From assembly GCA_964058805.1 (NCBI GenBank), contig CAXKVV010001155.1, positions 1 to 38,456 on the forward strand: a DNA stretch of 38,456 nucleotides, in the 5' to 3' direction. Numbering within the stretch: the first letter of the stretch is position 1; every line of letters begins with the position of its first letter. Under the pieces are notes generated by a model. The model saw only the letters and a program-made list of their open reading frames with translations, did not search any database and was not told the DNA's origin. A program made the translations under genes and the position numbers. Source of the stretch: Schoenoplectus triqueter. Lineage: Eukaryota > Streptophyta > Magnoliopsida > Poales > Cyperaceae. Shown here piece after piece: positions 11,252 to 21,784 of this stretch.

Positions 11252-12275
11252 GGGTATGTTTGGTACTCAATGGAATTGTAAAATATAATTGTAGTATTAT
11301 ATAATAATATAATTTTAGTATTATATTATTATATTATGAATATAAATATGATTACTTTATTATATTATTATAATTATGATATTATTATATTATGATTATT
11401 ATATTATTATATTATTATAGTTGTTATTTATTATTATGATATTATTAATATATTATTATAATTATAATTATTTATTACTATGATTATTTTATTATTATAT
11501 TATTATAATTATGATTATTTATTATTATGATATTATTATTATTATTTTATTACTATTATATTATTATATTAATATTATGATTATATTATTATAATTATTT
11601 ATTATTATATTATTATATTATTATATTTTGATTATGGTTATATTATCATTATATCATTATATTATGATTATAGTGATGATTATATTATTATTACATTATA
11701 ATGATACTATTATTATTTATTATTATTATGATCATGCTTATAATTTTTATTATTATATTATTTTGATTATGATTTTGATTATGATTATTATTTAATTATG
11801 TTATAATATATTATTATATTTTGATTATATTATTAAATTTATAATTATTTATTATTATTATGATTATAATTATAATTATAATTTTTTATTATATTATTAT
11901 ATTATGATTATATTTTTATTTTTATTATATTATTATGATTATAAATATGAATAATATTATTTATTATGATTATGATTATTTTATTATTGTTATTATTATA
12001 CTTTTATTATTATTATTATAATTATAATAATTATTATAATTATTATTATTATTATTATTATTATTATACTATTGTTTTTATTATCGTCATCATTGTTAGT
12101 ATCATAATTATCCATGCTTTAACTATTCTAATTAATAACCGCCAAACAATATTTTCGCTCTTCCGAATAGTCAAGAACATCACTCTTCTACCAATCTTCC
12201 AAAAAGATACTATTCTATCACTCTTCTAAAATTATCACTCTTCTAAAGTTATTCCTTAATTTGTCAAACGAACCC
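11252..12275. mobile_element. Possible PIF/Harbinger-like element filled with ATT repeats
   Basis: The left end GGGTATGTTTGG and the right end CAAACGAACCC (GGGTTCGTTTG on the other strand) resemble the GGG-TGTTTGG termini of Tourist/PIF-Harbinger MITEs. CTT lies directly outside on both sides (11249-11251 and 12276-12278), consistent with a 3-bp duplication, although TAA/TTA is more typical. Between the ends lies a huge ATT-type microsatellite. With only three flanking bases and short terminal repeats, this call is tentative. Confidence 0.45.
11283..12075. repeat. About 800 bp of imperfect ATT/TATTAT microsatellite
   Basis: Almost the whole interval is built from TAT, ATT and TTA triplets with scattered GAT and TTTT interruptions. 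The purest run is near 12030-12067. The open frame through its right part encodes only strings of I, L, Y and N and is an artefact of the repeat. Confidence 0.95.
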
Positions 12276-12789
12276 CTTGTACTTACCAGTATATATCTTG
12301 ATTTTTTCTGAAAAATATTACATATTTACCCTATAAAATAAATTTAGGAATATAATAACTAGACAATATAATGTTGAGCTCAATCCTTCTGAAAACAAAG
12401 AGAGACATGACTAGCATTAAATTATTAATGCAGAAGGCAAACATGTACGATGCATTGAAACTTTTATAATAAATTCGCATCTTGTTCAATGTAATTAATA
12501 TTAACGCTTATCAATAGTTATATAGATTCTGATCATTGTTGTTAATGAAACACTGAGCAATCTTTTAATTATATTTTGTTTAGTTGTCGTTTGTCTCATG
12601 TGTGAATTTCTGAGCATTGTATAGTTAATAAACACTGAGTAATCATTTAATTATGATTCATTTATTTTTCTATGTGTGAATATATGATATTTTTTATGCT
12701 CTGGGAATGAATAATTTTAAAAATAAGTGAATTGATTTGTTATAACTTATAAGTTTGTTAGATTATTTCTAAATACTAGCGGGAAAAAC
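12276..12789. other. Intergenic DNA, nothing recognised
   Basis: A+T-rich sequence without a gene. The short phrase CACTGAG-AATC recurs near 12551 and 12632 in similar surroundings, suggesting a small old duplication. Confidence 0.5.
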
Positions 12790-13047
12790 ATAATCACCTT
12801 GTTAATACTAAAAAATGAGTACAAACATAAACATCTACTTGAAAAATATAAACACAAGCATCAGTAATATAGTCACCTGGCTAGTACAAAAAAGATATAA
12901 ATATAAACATATTTCAAAAATATAAATACAGACAATAAAAAGTATAATCACCTAGTTGATAAAAATGAGTATAAATATAAACCTAAGCATCAAAAAAATA
13001 ATCACGTAGTTAGTACAAAATAAGAAATAAATATAAACACAAGCATT

Positions 13048-13049
<2 letters not shown>

Positions 13050-13083
<34 letters not shown>
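13050..13083. repeat. (TA)n microsatellite
   Basis: A pure run of alternating T and A of about 33 bases lies directly at the left edge of the foldback element. It may have been the insertion target or an expansion after insertion. Confidence 0.95.
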
Positions 13084-13084
<1 letters not shown>

Positions 13085-13086
<2 letters not shown>

Positions 13087-13498
13087 TTTGTCTAGCGTAC
13101 TTCCATTAGCATTTCAACTTGAAATGCTAACGAGTTAAATTTTAATTTTTTATGCTCAAAATTTTAATTTAAGTAGTTCAATAAAATCTTTATATGATAA
13201 TCTTATAGTATACTAATTTTCATCGTATTTGGAGTTAGTTTATTATGCTTAATGATTTTTATAAAGTCAGTTTTTTTGACATATAATTTTTATTATTTTT
13301 CTATTATTTCATGGCTATCTTTCAAAAATTATTAAGTATAGTAAAATAATTCAAAACACAATGAAAATTAGTATTCTACAAGATTATGATATAAAAATTT
13401 TATTGAGATACTTAAATTGAAATTATGATCATGAAAAATTAAAATTTGACTCGTTAGCGTTTCGATTGAAATGCTCACGAAAGCATGATACACAAACT
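13085..13498. mobile_element. Foldback MITE with about 200-bp arms, TA-flanked
   Basis: Nearly the whole 414-bp element is an inverted repeat. The left end, AGTTTGTCTAGCGTACTT, corresponds to AGTTTGTGTATCATGCTT on the minus strand of the right end. Both arms then carry GAGCATTTCAA- or TAGCATTTCAA-, GCTAACGAGT, AAATTTTAATTTTT, TTTAAGTA, CAATAAAAT and ACTAATTTTCAT in order. It is bordered by TA-rich DNA on both sides, which suits a Tc1/Mariner-type target but hides any exact duplication. No transposase frame is present. Confidence 0.8.
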
Positions 13499-13505
13499 AT
13501 ATATA

Positions 13506-13723
13506 TAGAGTGATGCTATGGTGCTTCGCGAAGTAAAAAAAATTTTGTGCTTCGCGTCCGTATCTCAAATTTAAAAGTTTAAACGGCCGATCCAAACCGT
13601 TGAACATCATCTTCATATTGAAATATCCTTAGAGATCAAATTTATATTTTTTTTTTGAAATTTTTTGCTATTTTTTAAATGGGTACAAAGTCGCTAGTTT
13701 TGGATGGTGCAGAAATCTTTAGA
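13506..13723. other. Unidentified insert between microsatellites
   Basis: This segment is not part of the minisatellite around it nor of the adjoining foldback element. It carries CTTCGCGAAG (a perfect 10-base palindrome near 13524) followed by a second GCTTCGCG at about 13551, and AAACCGTTGAACATCATC further in. I could not find a matching inverted terminus, so it may be half of another element. Confidence 0.4.

Positions 13724-13774
<51 letters not shown>
13724..13774. repeat. (CT)n(TA)n compound microsatellite
   Basis: About 25 bases of CT repeat pass directly into about 25 bases of TA repeat, at the right edge of the interruption in the minisatellite. Confidence 0.95.
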
Positions 13775-13775
<1 letters not shown>

Positions 13776-14040
13776 ATCACCTAATTAATCCAATAATAAT
13801 TTCAATATGAATCACCTACTTGTCAAATATAAACACAAACATCATAAATATAATTTATTATCTAATTAAAATAAAAAAGAGTATAAATATAAACACCTAC
13901 ATAAAAAAATATAAACACAAGCATCAGAAATATAATCACATCTAGTTACTACAAAAAAACAAATATAAACAACTAATTGAAAAATGAAATAAAAGAATCA
14001 TAAATATAATCACCTGAATTATCAGAAAATTATGGATTAA

Positions 14041-14584
14041 ATTTTGGAAGTTACAAACATTAGATAGAAAAATATAAACACCAAATAATTTGGTAGTGCG
14101 TTGTGTTATTTCCATCGCGAATCACGCGCGTAGCATAGAGGTCGGCTACTTCTCTGATTAAGATTACATTTATCCTTTTGATTTTCAAAATTTAATATGG
14201 TTCGTTAGGGGACGGAGTTCGGGGATAGGAGTCGGGGACAGTTAGTCGCACCCAAAAAATATATCCAAACGGTTGACTACTAAATTAACCATGCGCTTAT
14301 GCCTTATCTAGTTGTTTATTATTAGTTATTATTAGGGCTTCATTTCGTTGTGGAACAAGCACGTGCCAACACAAATTAGAATACCTACCTTAGATCAGAT
14401 CAAATAGTAGCAACCAATTTTCATTCGGTTAATGCGCCAAATTATTGGTCACCGCTGAAAAATTGGTTGTCATAAATTCAATCTCATCTCCGTTGCTCAT
14501 TTATTTCATGTCATAAATTCAATCTCATCTCCGCTGCGATTCAGTATTTTTGTTTGCCTCTTAAAAACAGATGAATGCCCGGGC
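14041..14584. other. Intergenic DNA with a short 41-bp duplication
   Basis: No gene is visible. The phrase GTCATAAATTCAATCTCATC followed by TCCG(T/C)TGC occurs at 14469 and again at 14510, a 41-base direct repeat. The remainder shows no recognisable structure. Confidence 0.6.
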
Positions 14585-14743
14585 CAGGGGCGGAGCCAAA
14601 AACGATCGATAGGGGTGCCCGGTTCAAATAAATAGAATATTCGGATCAAAAAAAATTTTATTTTTTATCATACGACCTTTATTTTTCAGTGAACCGAGGG
14701 GCTGCCCGGGCGCCGGCTGGCGCCTACCTTGGATCCGCCCCTG
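14585..14743. mobile_element. Short hAT-type MITE
   Basis: The ends CAGGGGCGGAGCC and, on the opposite strand, CAGGGGCGGATCC match at 12 of 13 positions. The flanks are GCCCGGGC (14577-14584) and ACCCGGGC (14744-14751), an 8-bp duplication with one mismatch as hAT insertion would leave. At 159 bp it is non-autonomous. The GGGGCGGA terminus is shared with the element at 36532-36896, so both probably belong to one family. Confidence 0.8.
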
Positions 14744-14751
14744 ACCCGGGC

Positions 14752-16144
14752 TGAAACGACCCGTTTATCAGTAAAAATTAAAAAAAGGCAGTGACAGTCC
14801 CAGTAATCAGACAACAAATATGAACCAAGCCCGATATGAGCTGAGAAAATTTTCGTTTAAATAGTGTTGTTGCTTTTCTGTCTAGATTGTTAAATCTTAT
14901 TTTGGGCATTTCATTGAATCTGTGAAATTTTTTTCTCATTGGGCTGAAGTACATTCAGGCTCAAATTCTACTTCAGCCTAAGCCTGTTCTATTGGGTGAA
15001 CAAACAAATGTAGTATTTTGATTGTCGTTTCCCCATTTTCCCCATTTTGAATTTAATGTTATGATTTTCGTTTTATTTCTCTTATAACAAGCTGTCTAAA
15101 AATTCCAGGAAATAATTTGGTATTTGAGTTAAACAGAAATTTTCTTTTGTTCATAAAATTGGGGGATAAACTCGCAAAAATAAATAAATTTGGCAATAGG
15201 AAAAGAGTTTTTTTTTTTCAAATAAATTTGTCCATAAAAAATTGTAAAAATAAAACAAATGATCTCTTTTTCCCGAGTACTACATAAACTAAATAATAAC
15301 TATTTTATTCGTTCTAAAGAAAAATTTTGCCCGCAAAAGCTGATTATAAATCAAATTTAACTCACGTCAGACAAAACAAAATTATACTGAAATTTCAAAA
15401 GAAATTTGATGGTATAAAAAAGCTGCTTCTCAGAACAAAACCCACTTAAGAACCAAATAAATTTCCTAATTTGATCAAAGCGTTGCAGAAAGCATTAGTC
15501 ATCTGACAAAGCACCAAAAAATGATAAAATCAAGTGAACCAAGATGTCAAGATAAAAAAAAAATTAAATGTGGTATCACCAAAGTGGATTTTGGTTGCCT
15601 CCCAAGAGAAAGCCATGGACCAGTGACTGGTACCTGGCCTGGCCACACCGTCCTTACCAAGCAAAAATACACCTCTGTAATTAGTACAGTCAACTGAGAA
15701 ATAAAGTTGAAAAAATTAATCCACCGACAAATGGGAAGAGGTAGATAGGTGTATTCAAGGAGGACAGAAAGACCTGATATTAGAAAGAGAGAGAGAGAGA
15801 GAGAGAGGAATTCATATATTTTTCATCGACAAATAGATGGATAGATGTGGTCCAAACAACAAAAAGCCCACACGAGCGATTTGGGTCACAGAAACCGTTG
15901 TACGAATTTGTGCCAACTAGTCTGAAAAAAATAAAAAATAAAAAGAAAAATCACCGCAGTAAAAAAGCAGAGATGAGAGTGAGGGTGAGAGAGAGAGAGA
16001 CTGGAACTTGGTCCTGTCACAATGCCTAGACAAAGCGATTGGTGCATGTACTTGGTGGCAAATATGTACTTTTTACGGATGGATCGTTCGTTCAATCATT
16101 CACCATCACCCCCACCCCCTTCCAATTTCATCTACTCATAAAGC
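14752..16144. other. Intergenic DNA with GA microsatellites, no gene
   Basis: No open frame looks real. A GA run lies at about 15785-15808 and a shorter GAGAGAGA run near 15990. Around 15596-15660 the base composition is more balanced than in the surroundings, with a small ACCAGTGACTGGT palindrome near 15619, but I cannot assign a function. Confidence 0.5.
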
Positions 16145-16158
16145 TTGACACGTGTCAA
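16145..16158. promoter_or_regulatory. Perfect palindromic G-box
   Basis: TTGACACGTGTCAA is a 14-base perfect palindrome centred on CACGTG, the G-box bound in plants by bZIP and bHLH factors. It lies about 0.9 kb beyond the stop codon of the F-box/kelch gene, which is not a normal promoter position for it. No gene start is recognised beside it, so a regulatory role is unproven. Confidence 0.4.
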
Positions 16159-17049
16159 AGTTTGTTGGTTTGCCACCACCCGAATTTGATTCAGACTTCT
16201 TTTCGTTTTTTCTTCTTCCCACAATGAGTAATTGATAAAAAAATATATATATCCGAGTTTAAGCAGTTTTAAGTTTTAAGTAATTGATAAAAAAACTACT
16301 TCTGTGCACTATAGTGAATAATGGATATTTTAAGCAGTTTTAAGTTTTTAATTTTAGGACATATATGTAGTTTTCATTGTTTTTTCTCCTTTAAAAATTA
16401 TCTGCGGACAAAAATGTACTTTTAAGTTGTAAATTTGGAAGCGATATTGAATAAAGCGCAAATTGAACAGAAGTCATGACTTTGACATGAAACAAAAACT
16501 ACAAAATTGTGCATTAGTGTGAACAAATAAAATACAAGACTACAACCTTAAACAATATACTGCAGAAAGCATCCTTTCTGTATCTGGCATGTGAGATTAA
16601 ACAACTACATTTTCGGCTAACTGGCCCATATGATTATACCAGCGAGCAAGTGATTTCACTCTGATATCTAAGCATGCCCATAAAAAAAAAGAATAAAAGA
16701 AGTCCAAAAAGACAAAACAAAAGAACCACAAACGTTTAATCTACAATTTCGAATTGATATCAAGAATCAGGGAGTATTAGAAAGTTATCAATTTGTTACT
16801 CTTGAAGGATGGAAACATAAGAAATTATCCAGATACAAATTCAATGAGACATAATTGAAAAAGAAAAATGAAGCACAAATGATAATTCCCCAAAGGTACA
16901 CACGACACAGAAACAGTAAAACCTTTCCCGTGGATCTTCCATGTGAACCTCGAGTGAACTCCGAAATTTCAAAAGAGGAGGGATTTGAAATTGCCCTTCT
17001 GCCTGAATCAGTAGCAATTTCACAGAAAAACATCATAGACTGTCAAAAA
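16159..17049. other. 3' flank of the F-box/kelch gene
   Basis: This region lies downstream of the minus-strand gene and should include its 3' untranslated region, whose end cannot be fixed without transcript data. It holds a small direct duplication: TAATTGATAAAAAAA at 16229 and 16281, and TTAAGCAGTTTTAAGTTTT at about 16260 and 16330. Open frames here are short and featureless. Confidence 0.5.
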
Positions 17050-18294
17050 TCAGCAGCCCATCACTGCACAGTTATAGACAAAACTTCCTGAGTGCCTCTC
17101 GGCAATTATATTCCACTGAGGAGGACCATCATTATCAGGCACCCATGAATTGATCTCGATTCTGCCACCACCATATGCCCGGGGCCCACCAATCACGAGC
17201 AATCTATCCCCACAAGCACGAAAAGCTACACCCCAACCATTCACAGAATCAGGCCGGGCCGGCATGGGGCCCAATGTTACCCACGAATTGTTTTTCTTAT
17301 CATACTTCCTCAAAACCCTTTCTGAATAATCGGCTGCATACAACTCATTCTTCACAACAGCAATGAGTGGTGGTGCACCGGCCACACAATTCAGCCCGGC
17401 AGACATGTTAGGTATGACCCGCCAGGTTCCTCTTTCCAAGTCATACTCCTCTCCACATGTCAAAATATCAGTACTACTAGACATTCCACCAATAACATAA
17501 AACTTGTTATCCATAAACACACCTGAGCACATCTTTCTAGCTATATTCATACTGGTAATTGTAGTCCAGCATCTTGTTTCAGAATTATACAACTCGGCGG
17601 AATTTAACACAGTACCATACATGTCAGTGCCACCGGCCACAATTGCCTTTTCTCCTAGACTGGCCGAACCAAAGAGGCACCGGGGCTGGTTCATCTGCAC
17701 ACCACGCGTCCACGAGTTGGAAAGAATGCTATATCTCAGCACTATTTGATCCCGGTAAACTATACCAAACACTAACAACTCAGTACCAACTCCAAGGGAT
17801 TCTTTGTCAGCACACATAAAGCACTCATCATGCGGCATGCGTGGTGGGGTCATCCAGCGGTTCTCTTTTGGATCATAAGCAATCCACTCAAGCACGTTGC
17901 ATGAAAAATAGACCCAGTTCTCAGTTAGGCCGAGCTGGCGCCTCAACTGGTACAGCTCTCCCCCTTGAATTAGGGATCTGAAGCCGCGGTTGAGGCATGC
18001 AAGGGAACCATAGTCAGAACGGGAGCATCGTAGAAGGCAATCAATTGAATTGTCACGGCCAATCGGACTTATGAGAGAATTTGAATCAGAGTAACTGGAC
18101 CCGTCATTAGCCCCATTGCCTGTCTGGCAATCCAATGGGGCACTAGCGGCGGGTTCAGGTTCAAGTCGGACCCTTTGTTTTTTGGCAGGTTTGCTAGTGA
18201 GCTCTAACAGGTAGGTCATGTAGACCCACTTCTGTTCAGGCTTGCAGCAGCTTGGTAAGGCAGGAGAGATTAAGCACGATTGACCTTCCAACAT
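17050..18294 (-). CDS. F-box/kelch-repeat protein, At1g74510/SKIP11-like
   Basis: This uninterrupted 414-codon frame encodes a typical plant F-box/kelch protein, a substrate receptor expected to join SCF ubiquitin ligases through an ASK/SKP1 partner. After a Met-Leu-Glu-Gly start and a variable polar N-terminus, a divergent F-box spans about residues 74-120 (LISPIGRDNSIDCLL, then SRSDYGSLACLNRGFRSLI). Kelch-type repeats follow at about 185-235, 235-285, 285-330 and 330-375, with doublet glycines in IVAGG, YVIGG and LVIGG and the expected spaced tryptophans (SNSWT, RCWTT, GTWRV, NSWVT). The C-terminus, FVYNCAVMGC, is characteristic of this subfamily. The start is supported by an in-frame TAA 12 bases upstream and by family length. 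The call rests on recognised motifs; the degradation target is unknown. The frame shows no disruption and looks functional. Confidence 0.95.
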   Translation of the reverse strand: MLEGQSCLISPALPSCCKPEQKWVYMTYLLELTSKPAKKQRVRLEPEPAASAPLDCQTGNGANDGSSYSDSNSLISPIGRDNSIDCLLRCSRSDYGSLACLNRGFRSLIQGGELYQLRRQLGLTENWVYFSCNVLEWIAYDPKENRWMTPPRMPHDECFMCADKESLGVGTELLVFGIVYRDQIVLRYSILSNSWTRGVQMNQPRCLFGSASLGEKAIVAGGTDMYGTVLNSAELYNSETRCWTTITSMNIARKMCSGVFMDNKFYVIGGMSSSTDILTCGEEYDLERGTWRVIPNMSAGLNCVAGAPPLIAVVKNELYAADYSERVLRKYDKKNNSWVTLGPMPARPDSVNGWGVAFRACGDRLLVIGGPRAYGGGRIEINSWVPDNDGPPQWNIIAERHSGSFVYNCAVMGC

Positions 18295-18453
18295 TTCTTG
18301 GGATTAGGAAAGAGAGGAACCTATTTTCTCAGAGGAAAAATCTCCAAATTGGTGATCTGCATAAAGATGAAAAATGAGAACTCCAATGGACTACAGAATA
18401 ATAAAGACTATAGTCTAGATTCTGATAGGAGACAAACAGTGAGGAGTTCGATT

Positions 18454-18534
18454 TCATTTTGTTTGTTCCCCTTTACCTCCTTTGTTAACGAATGATAGAT
18501 CCATGGACTGAGTGACAAAGAAGAAAGGGTTCAT
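18454..18534 (-). CDS. Upstream ORF in the F-box/kelch leader
   Basis: In the presumed 5' leader an ATG lies three bases after the predicted intron acceptor and opens a 26-codon frame ending in TGA, about 160 bases before the main ATG. The peptide begins MNPFFFVTQSMD and resembles nothing I recognise. If transcribed as predicted, it could reduce translation of the main frame. A sequence-conserved peptide cannot be claimed from one genome. Confidence 0.35.
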   Translation of the reverse strand: MNPFFFVTQSMDLSFVNKGGKGEQTK

Positions 18535-18536
18535 CC

Positions 18537-18825
18537 CTGAAAAGGGAAAGCTTTTCAATGATTGGTCAAGGATATCTTGATCAGAGCAGCTTGATAACAG
18601 ATCTAAACAACAAATAAGAAAATAAAGGTTTCCTGTTGAGAAATCAAACCAGATCTAAATGGAAATAAAAAGAATTACCGATAAATCAACAGGATTGGAT
18701 CGAGAAATACAGGAAACCAAACGTGCCCCTAACAGCATCGGTTCGGATTAATAAGCCATAAATCTCCTCACAGTTATTATATCTGGAATCTGAAGGAAAT
18801 TGGAACTGAATCCCAGAACACTTAC
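18537..18825 (-). other. Predicted 5'-UTR intron of the F-box/kelch gene
   Basis: On the minus strand TACTG is followed by a consensus donor, GTAAGT, at 18825. A pyrimidine-rich acceptor, CCCTTTTCAG, ends at 18537. The 289-base interval is A+T-rich with no coding signal. Leader introns are common in this gene family. The sites are consensus matches only; no transcript evidence is available here. Confidence 0.5.
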
Positions 18826-19007
18826 CAGTAAATGGATCGAGGGGTGGAACAAAGATCCGACCTTCGGACTAATCAGTTTTATTATGTTCTTTGTTTTCCC
18901 CCTTTATCAATCAAAACAAATGATTCACTCTTTTCGGTTTTCGTTTCCTCCTGCTTCTCTACTTCTTTCGTACTTTGGATTCTGCTCTGAAGCTCATGGC
19001 TTAAATC

Positions 19008-19030
19008 CTCTCTCTCTCTCTCTCTCTCTT
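19008..19030 (-). promoter_or_regulatory. GA-rich leader tract of the F-box/kelch gene
   Basis: A CT run on the plus strand reads as a GA run on the coding strand of the gene, about 0.7 kb before its ATG and upstream of the predicted leader intron. GA/CT tracts near plant transcription starts are common and can bind BBR/BPC proteins. Transcription probably begins near here, but the exact site is not visible. Confidence 0.4.
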
Positions 19031-20589
19031 AAAACTCTTTCTTCCTAGTGTTACTGTTACTTTTCTACAACATTATTCTTCACGCCCATTTCGGCGTTGT
19101 GGATAAGTCCTGTAGAAATAATGAAATTACATTATCGTCCCTTGGGAAATACTCGTCACTTGTACAATGCACAACGCAGTTGTTTATTTCAGTTGTTAAA
19201 TGTTTCTTATTGTTTGATTTTGTTCTTTTATATATTTCCAACTAAAATCTATTTAAATAAACTATTTAATTATGTACTTAAAATTAAATGATTTAAAACA
19301 AAATTAAAGAAGTTAAAGTCGCAATGACTAGCAAAGAATGAAAGTTTTATGTTAACTCCCTAAATGATATGGATTGTTTACGGTTCATCATTAAGTGAAC
19401 AAGTTTTTACTCAAACAAATATTTTATAAATAATAGAATATTATACATAACTATTTCTTGTGCCAATTTGAATAAACACAATATCAATTGACAAAACTAA
19501 ATATACACTACATATAAAATAATTGGAGTTGCTATAACATAATAAATAGTATCTAGAGAAACTCTAGTATGAGTTCCACCTTTAACAAGTTCTTTGTATT
19601 TAGCTACTAAATAAGTAAATTTAATCTAATCAATTTTTAAAATATTAGTAGGTGTTAATAGCTATGTAGATGAAGTTAGCATAACAAATCACGGGTCCTA
19701 GTATCCTATAGAAGTAAGTTAATACAAATACATTACAAGGTGTCGAAAATCAAAGATATTATGATGTAAATATATTTTTTGGAATTATTTTAATGATATT
19801 ATAATTTACATATAATATATTTGTGGAGATTTTTTAACTTTGTTCACATTGTATTAATTTAATTTAACATAGGGGTATAAACTGATCGGATATTAAATAT
19901 ATTGAATACGTGTTTAATACCAAATATAGACAAAATAAATAAAAATACTATATGTAATATTGAAAAATAATTGCATATTATTTTTTGATAGAATCATTAA
20001 TTATAAAAGTTAAATATTAACTATAAATTTTAATTAGTAATTCAAATGCATCAATTAATTATAAAAAAATAGATTTATGAGCACAAATTACATATAAATT
20101 AATTAGATTTATAATCTAAAGAAAAAATCATTTGAAAAATAAAAATTGGTATGCGTCAGATATGGGTCCGGATAAAATTGGATAATGACTGATCTATTTG
20201 CGCATGTAGTTTTCGTAGAGGTATAAACAAATCAGATATAGATAGATAATAGTTAAGTCATATTCTTATCCTCTATAAGATTTTGAATATGAATACAGAT
20301 ATAAATAATTCTGAATATCAAATACAAATTAGACAATATATGTAATTATCTGAATTCAAATACAAATAAAACCTGATAATATTCAATCCGTTTATCATTT
20401 AATTTGTCAAGTTTAAGTAGTTATTATTAAAAATAGAGCTTTCATTAGCTTCAGCAGATATTATTTTTTTTTCTCATAACTGAACTTACTCCATATTATA
20501 AAAAGGGGAGACCATTCTCTTGACTAGAACCAGCCTTTCGACATCTTGAAACACTTAAATCATCATTTTCCCAAATAATGTATCTCTTA
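19031..20589. other. Gene-poor DNA with two hAT-like end motifs
   Basis: The left portion is the likely promoter side of the F-box/kelch gene. Further right, TAGGGGTATAAACTGATCGG (19870) and TAGAGGTATAAACAAATCAG (20216) are similar words in the same orientation that look like termini of TAGGGGTGTAAA-type hAT MITEs. No partner termini were found, so these may be fragments. No open frame is convincing. Confidence 0.45.
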
Positions 20590-20838
20590 TTAATAAGGAT
20601 AAAGGAGGAGGGTTGCGGTGTGTCTGACGAACCCTGCACTAAAATAACTTATGTTCATGGAAATAAAACCCAGTCAAATTTTATTGGGGCATCACATATT
20701 GAACATGGATATGGTGATAAGATAACAAGGATCGGATCATCACCGTCTTAGTGGCGTGCCATATCTAGATGTGGTGATAAGTGAGTAAGAGCCAAATCAT
20801 CATCACCTTAGTGATGGCTGCATCGACGTCCGGATATA

Positions 20839-21397
20839 GTGTCAAATGAACAAGGATCTTCACATTTGATTCGACGAGTGCGAGGGGCAAGAAAGCTAGT
20901 CGGAGAAAGTATGATTCATTTAGGTAGTTGGAGTATAGAGTCAGATAAGTTAAGAGAGTTAGTTTATAGTGTGATTAGGACACGTGTGAATATTGTATGC
21001 ATTCAGGAGACTAAATGGACGGGTCAGATGGCCAAAGAGATGGAGAATACGGGTTTTAAACTGTGGTACACAGAAACAATGAAACAGAAATGGTGTAGGC
21101 ATTTTAATTGATAAGAGTCTTAAGAATAGACTTATCGCAGTTAGAAGACAAAGGGACATGATCATCATAATCAAATTAGTTATTGAAAATTTAGTCTTGA
21201 ACGTCATCAGTGTGTATGCTCCATCAGTAGGTTTGAGAGATGATGTCAAAGGACAATTCTGGGAAGACTTAGAGGACATGATTAGAGTAGTGTCTAGTAG
21301 TAAAAAATTCGTCATTGGAGGAGAGTTTAACGGTCATGTTGGCACAGCTAGAAAGAGATTTGAGAGGGTACATGAGGGTTTTGGATATGATGAATAG
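20839..21397 (+). pseudogene. RTE endonuclease domain, broken
   Basis: Two fragments in different frames cover an apurinic-type endonuclease. The first (20839-21111) carries the IQETKW box near 21000, whose glutamate is a metal ligand in this family. The second (21158-21397) carries SVYAPS and then GGEFNGHVG near 21315, where the family has GDFN. The aspartate-to-glutamate change at a catalytic position, plus the frameshift between fragments, indicates an inactive copy. In a live LINE this domain nicks target DNA to prime reverse transcription. Confidence 0.85.
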
Positions 21398-21784
21398 AAC
21401 TAAGAGGGAGAAAAAAATCTTAAACTTCGTTATAGCTTACGACCTCATGGTAGTAAACACCTTTCTTTAGAAAGAAAAAATCTCATTTAATTACTTTAAA
21501 CAGTGGCCAAAGATCGAGCAAGATCGATTTATCCTTACCAGAAGGGAGGAGAGTCCAAACTACATGGATTGTAAGTTATACTTGGCGAGTGTGTCGTCGC
21601 ACAACATAAGTTTTTGGTGGCTAAATTTCATTTTTAGGTATGTGTCTGGCGAGATAGAGGTAAGAAAATCACGAGAACGAAGTGGTGAAAGCTCAAATGA
21701 GATATTTCTCGAGTGTTTAAGGATAGAGTTATTACAGAAGGACTGTGGAACGTAGGTGAAGATGCAGATAGTATATGAAATGAG

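Larger units (their letters stand above)
12790..14040. repeat. Diverged minisatellite array, interrupted in the middle
   Basis: Units containing AATCACCT-GTTAGTACAAAA, then GAGTATAAATATAAACAC and ATATAAACACAAGCATCA, recur on both sides of a 700-base interruption. Unit starts are visible near 12792, 12871, 12946 and 13000, and again near 13775, 13810, 13933 and 14008. Spacing ranges from about 35 to 125 bases, so the array is old and eroded. The interruption (13050-13774) holds a foldback element, a separate non-repeat segment and microsatellites. Confidence 0.75.

Noticed and set aside
11966..12229. Frame of 87 codons rich in I, L, Y and N
   Set aside because: Produced by the ATT microsatellite; no domain or start context.
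15847..16227. Several overlapping short frames on both strands
   Set aside because: They overlap GA-rich simple sequence, lack domains and contradict each other.
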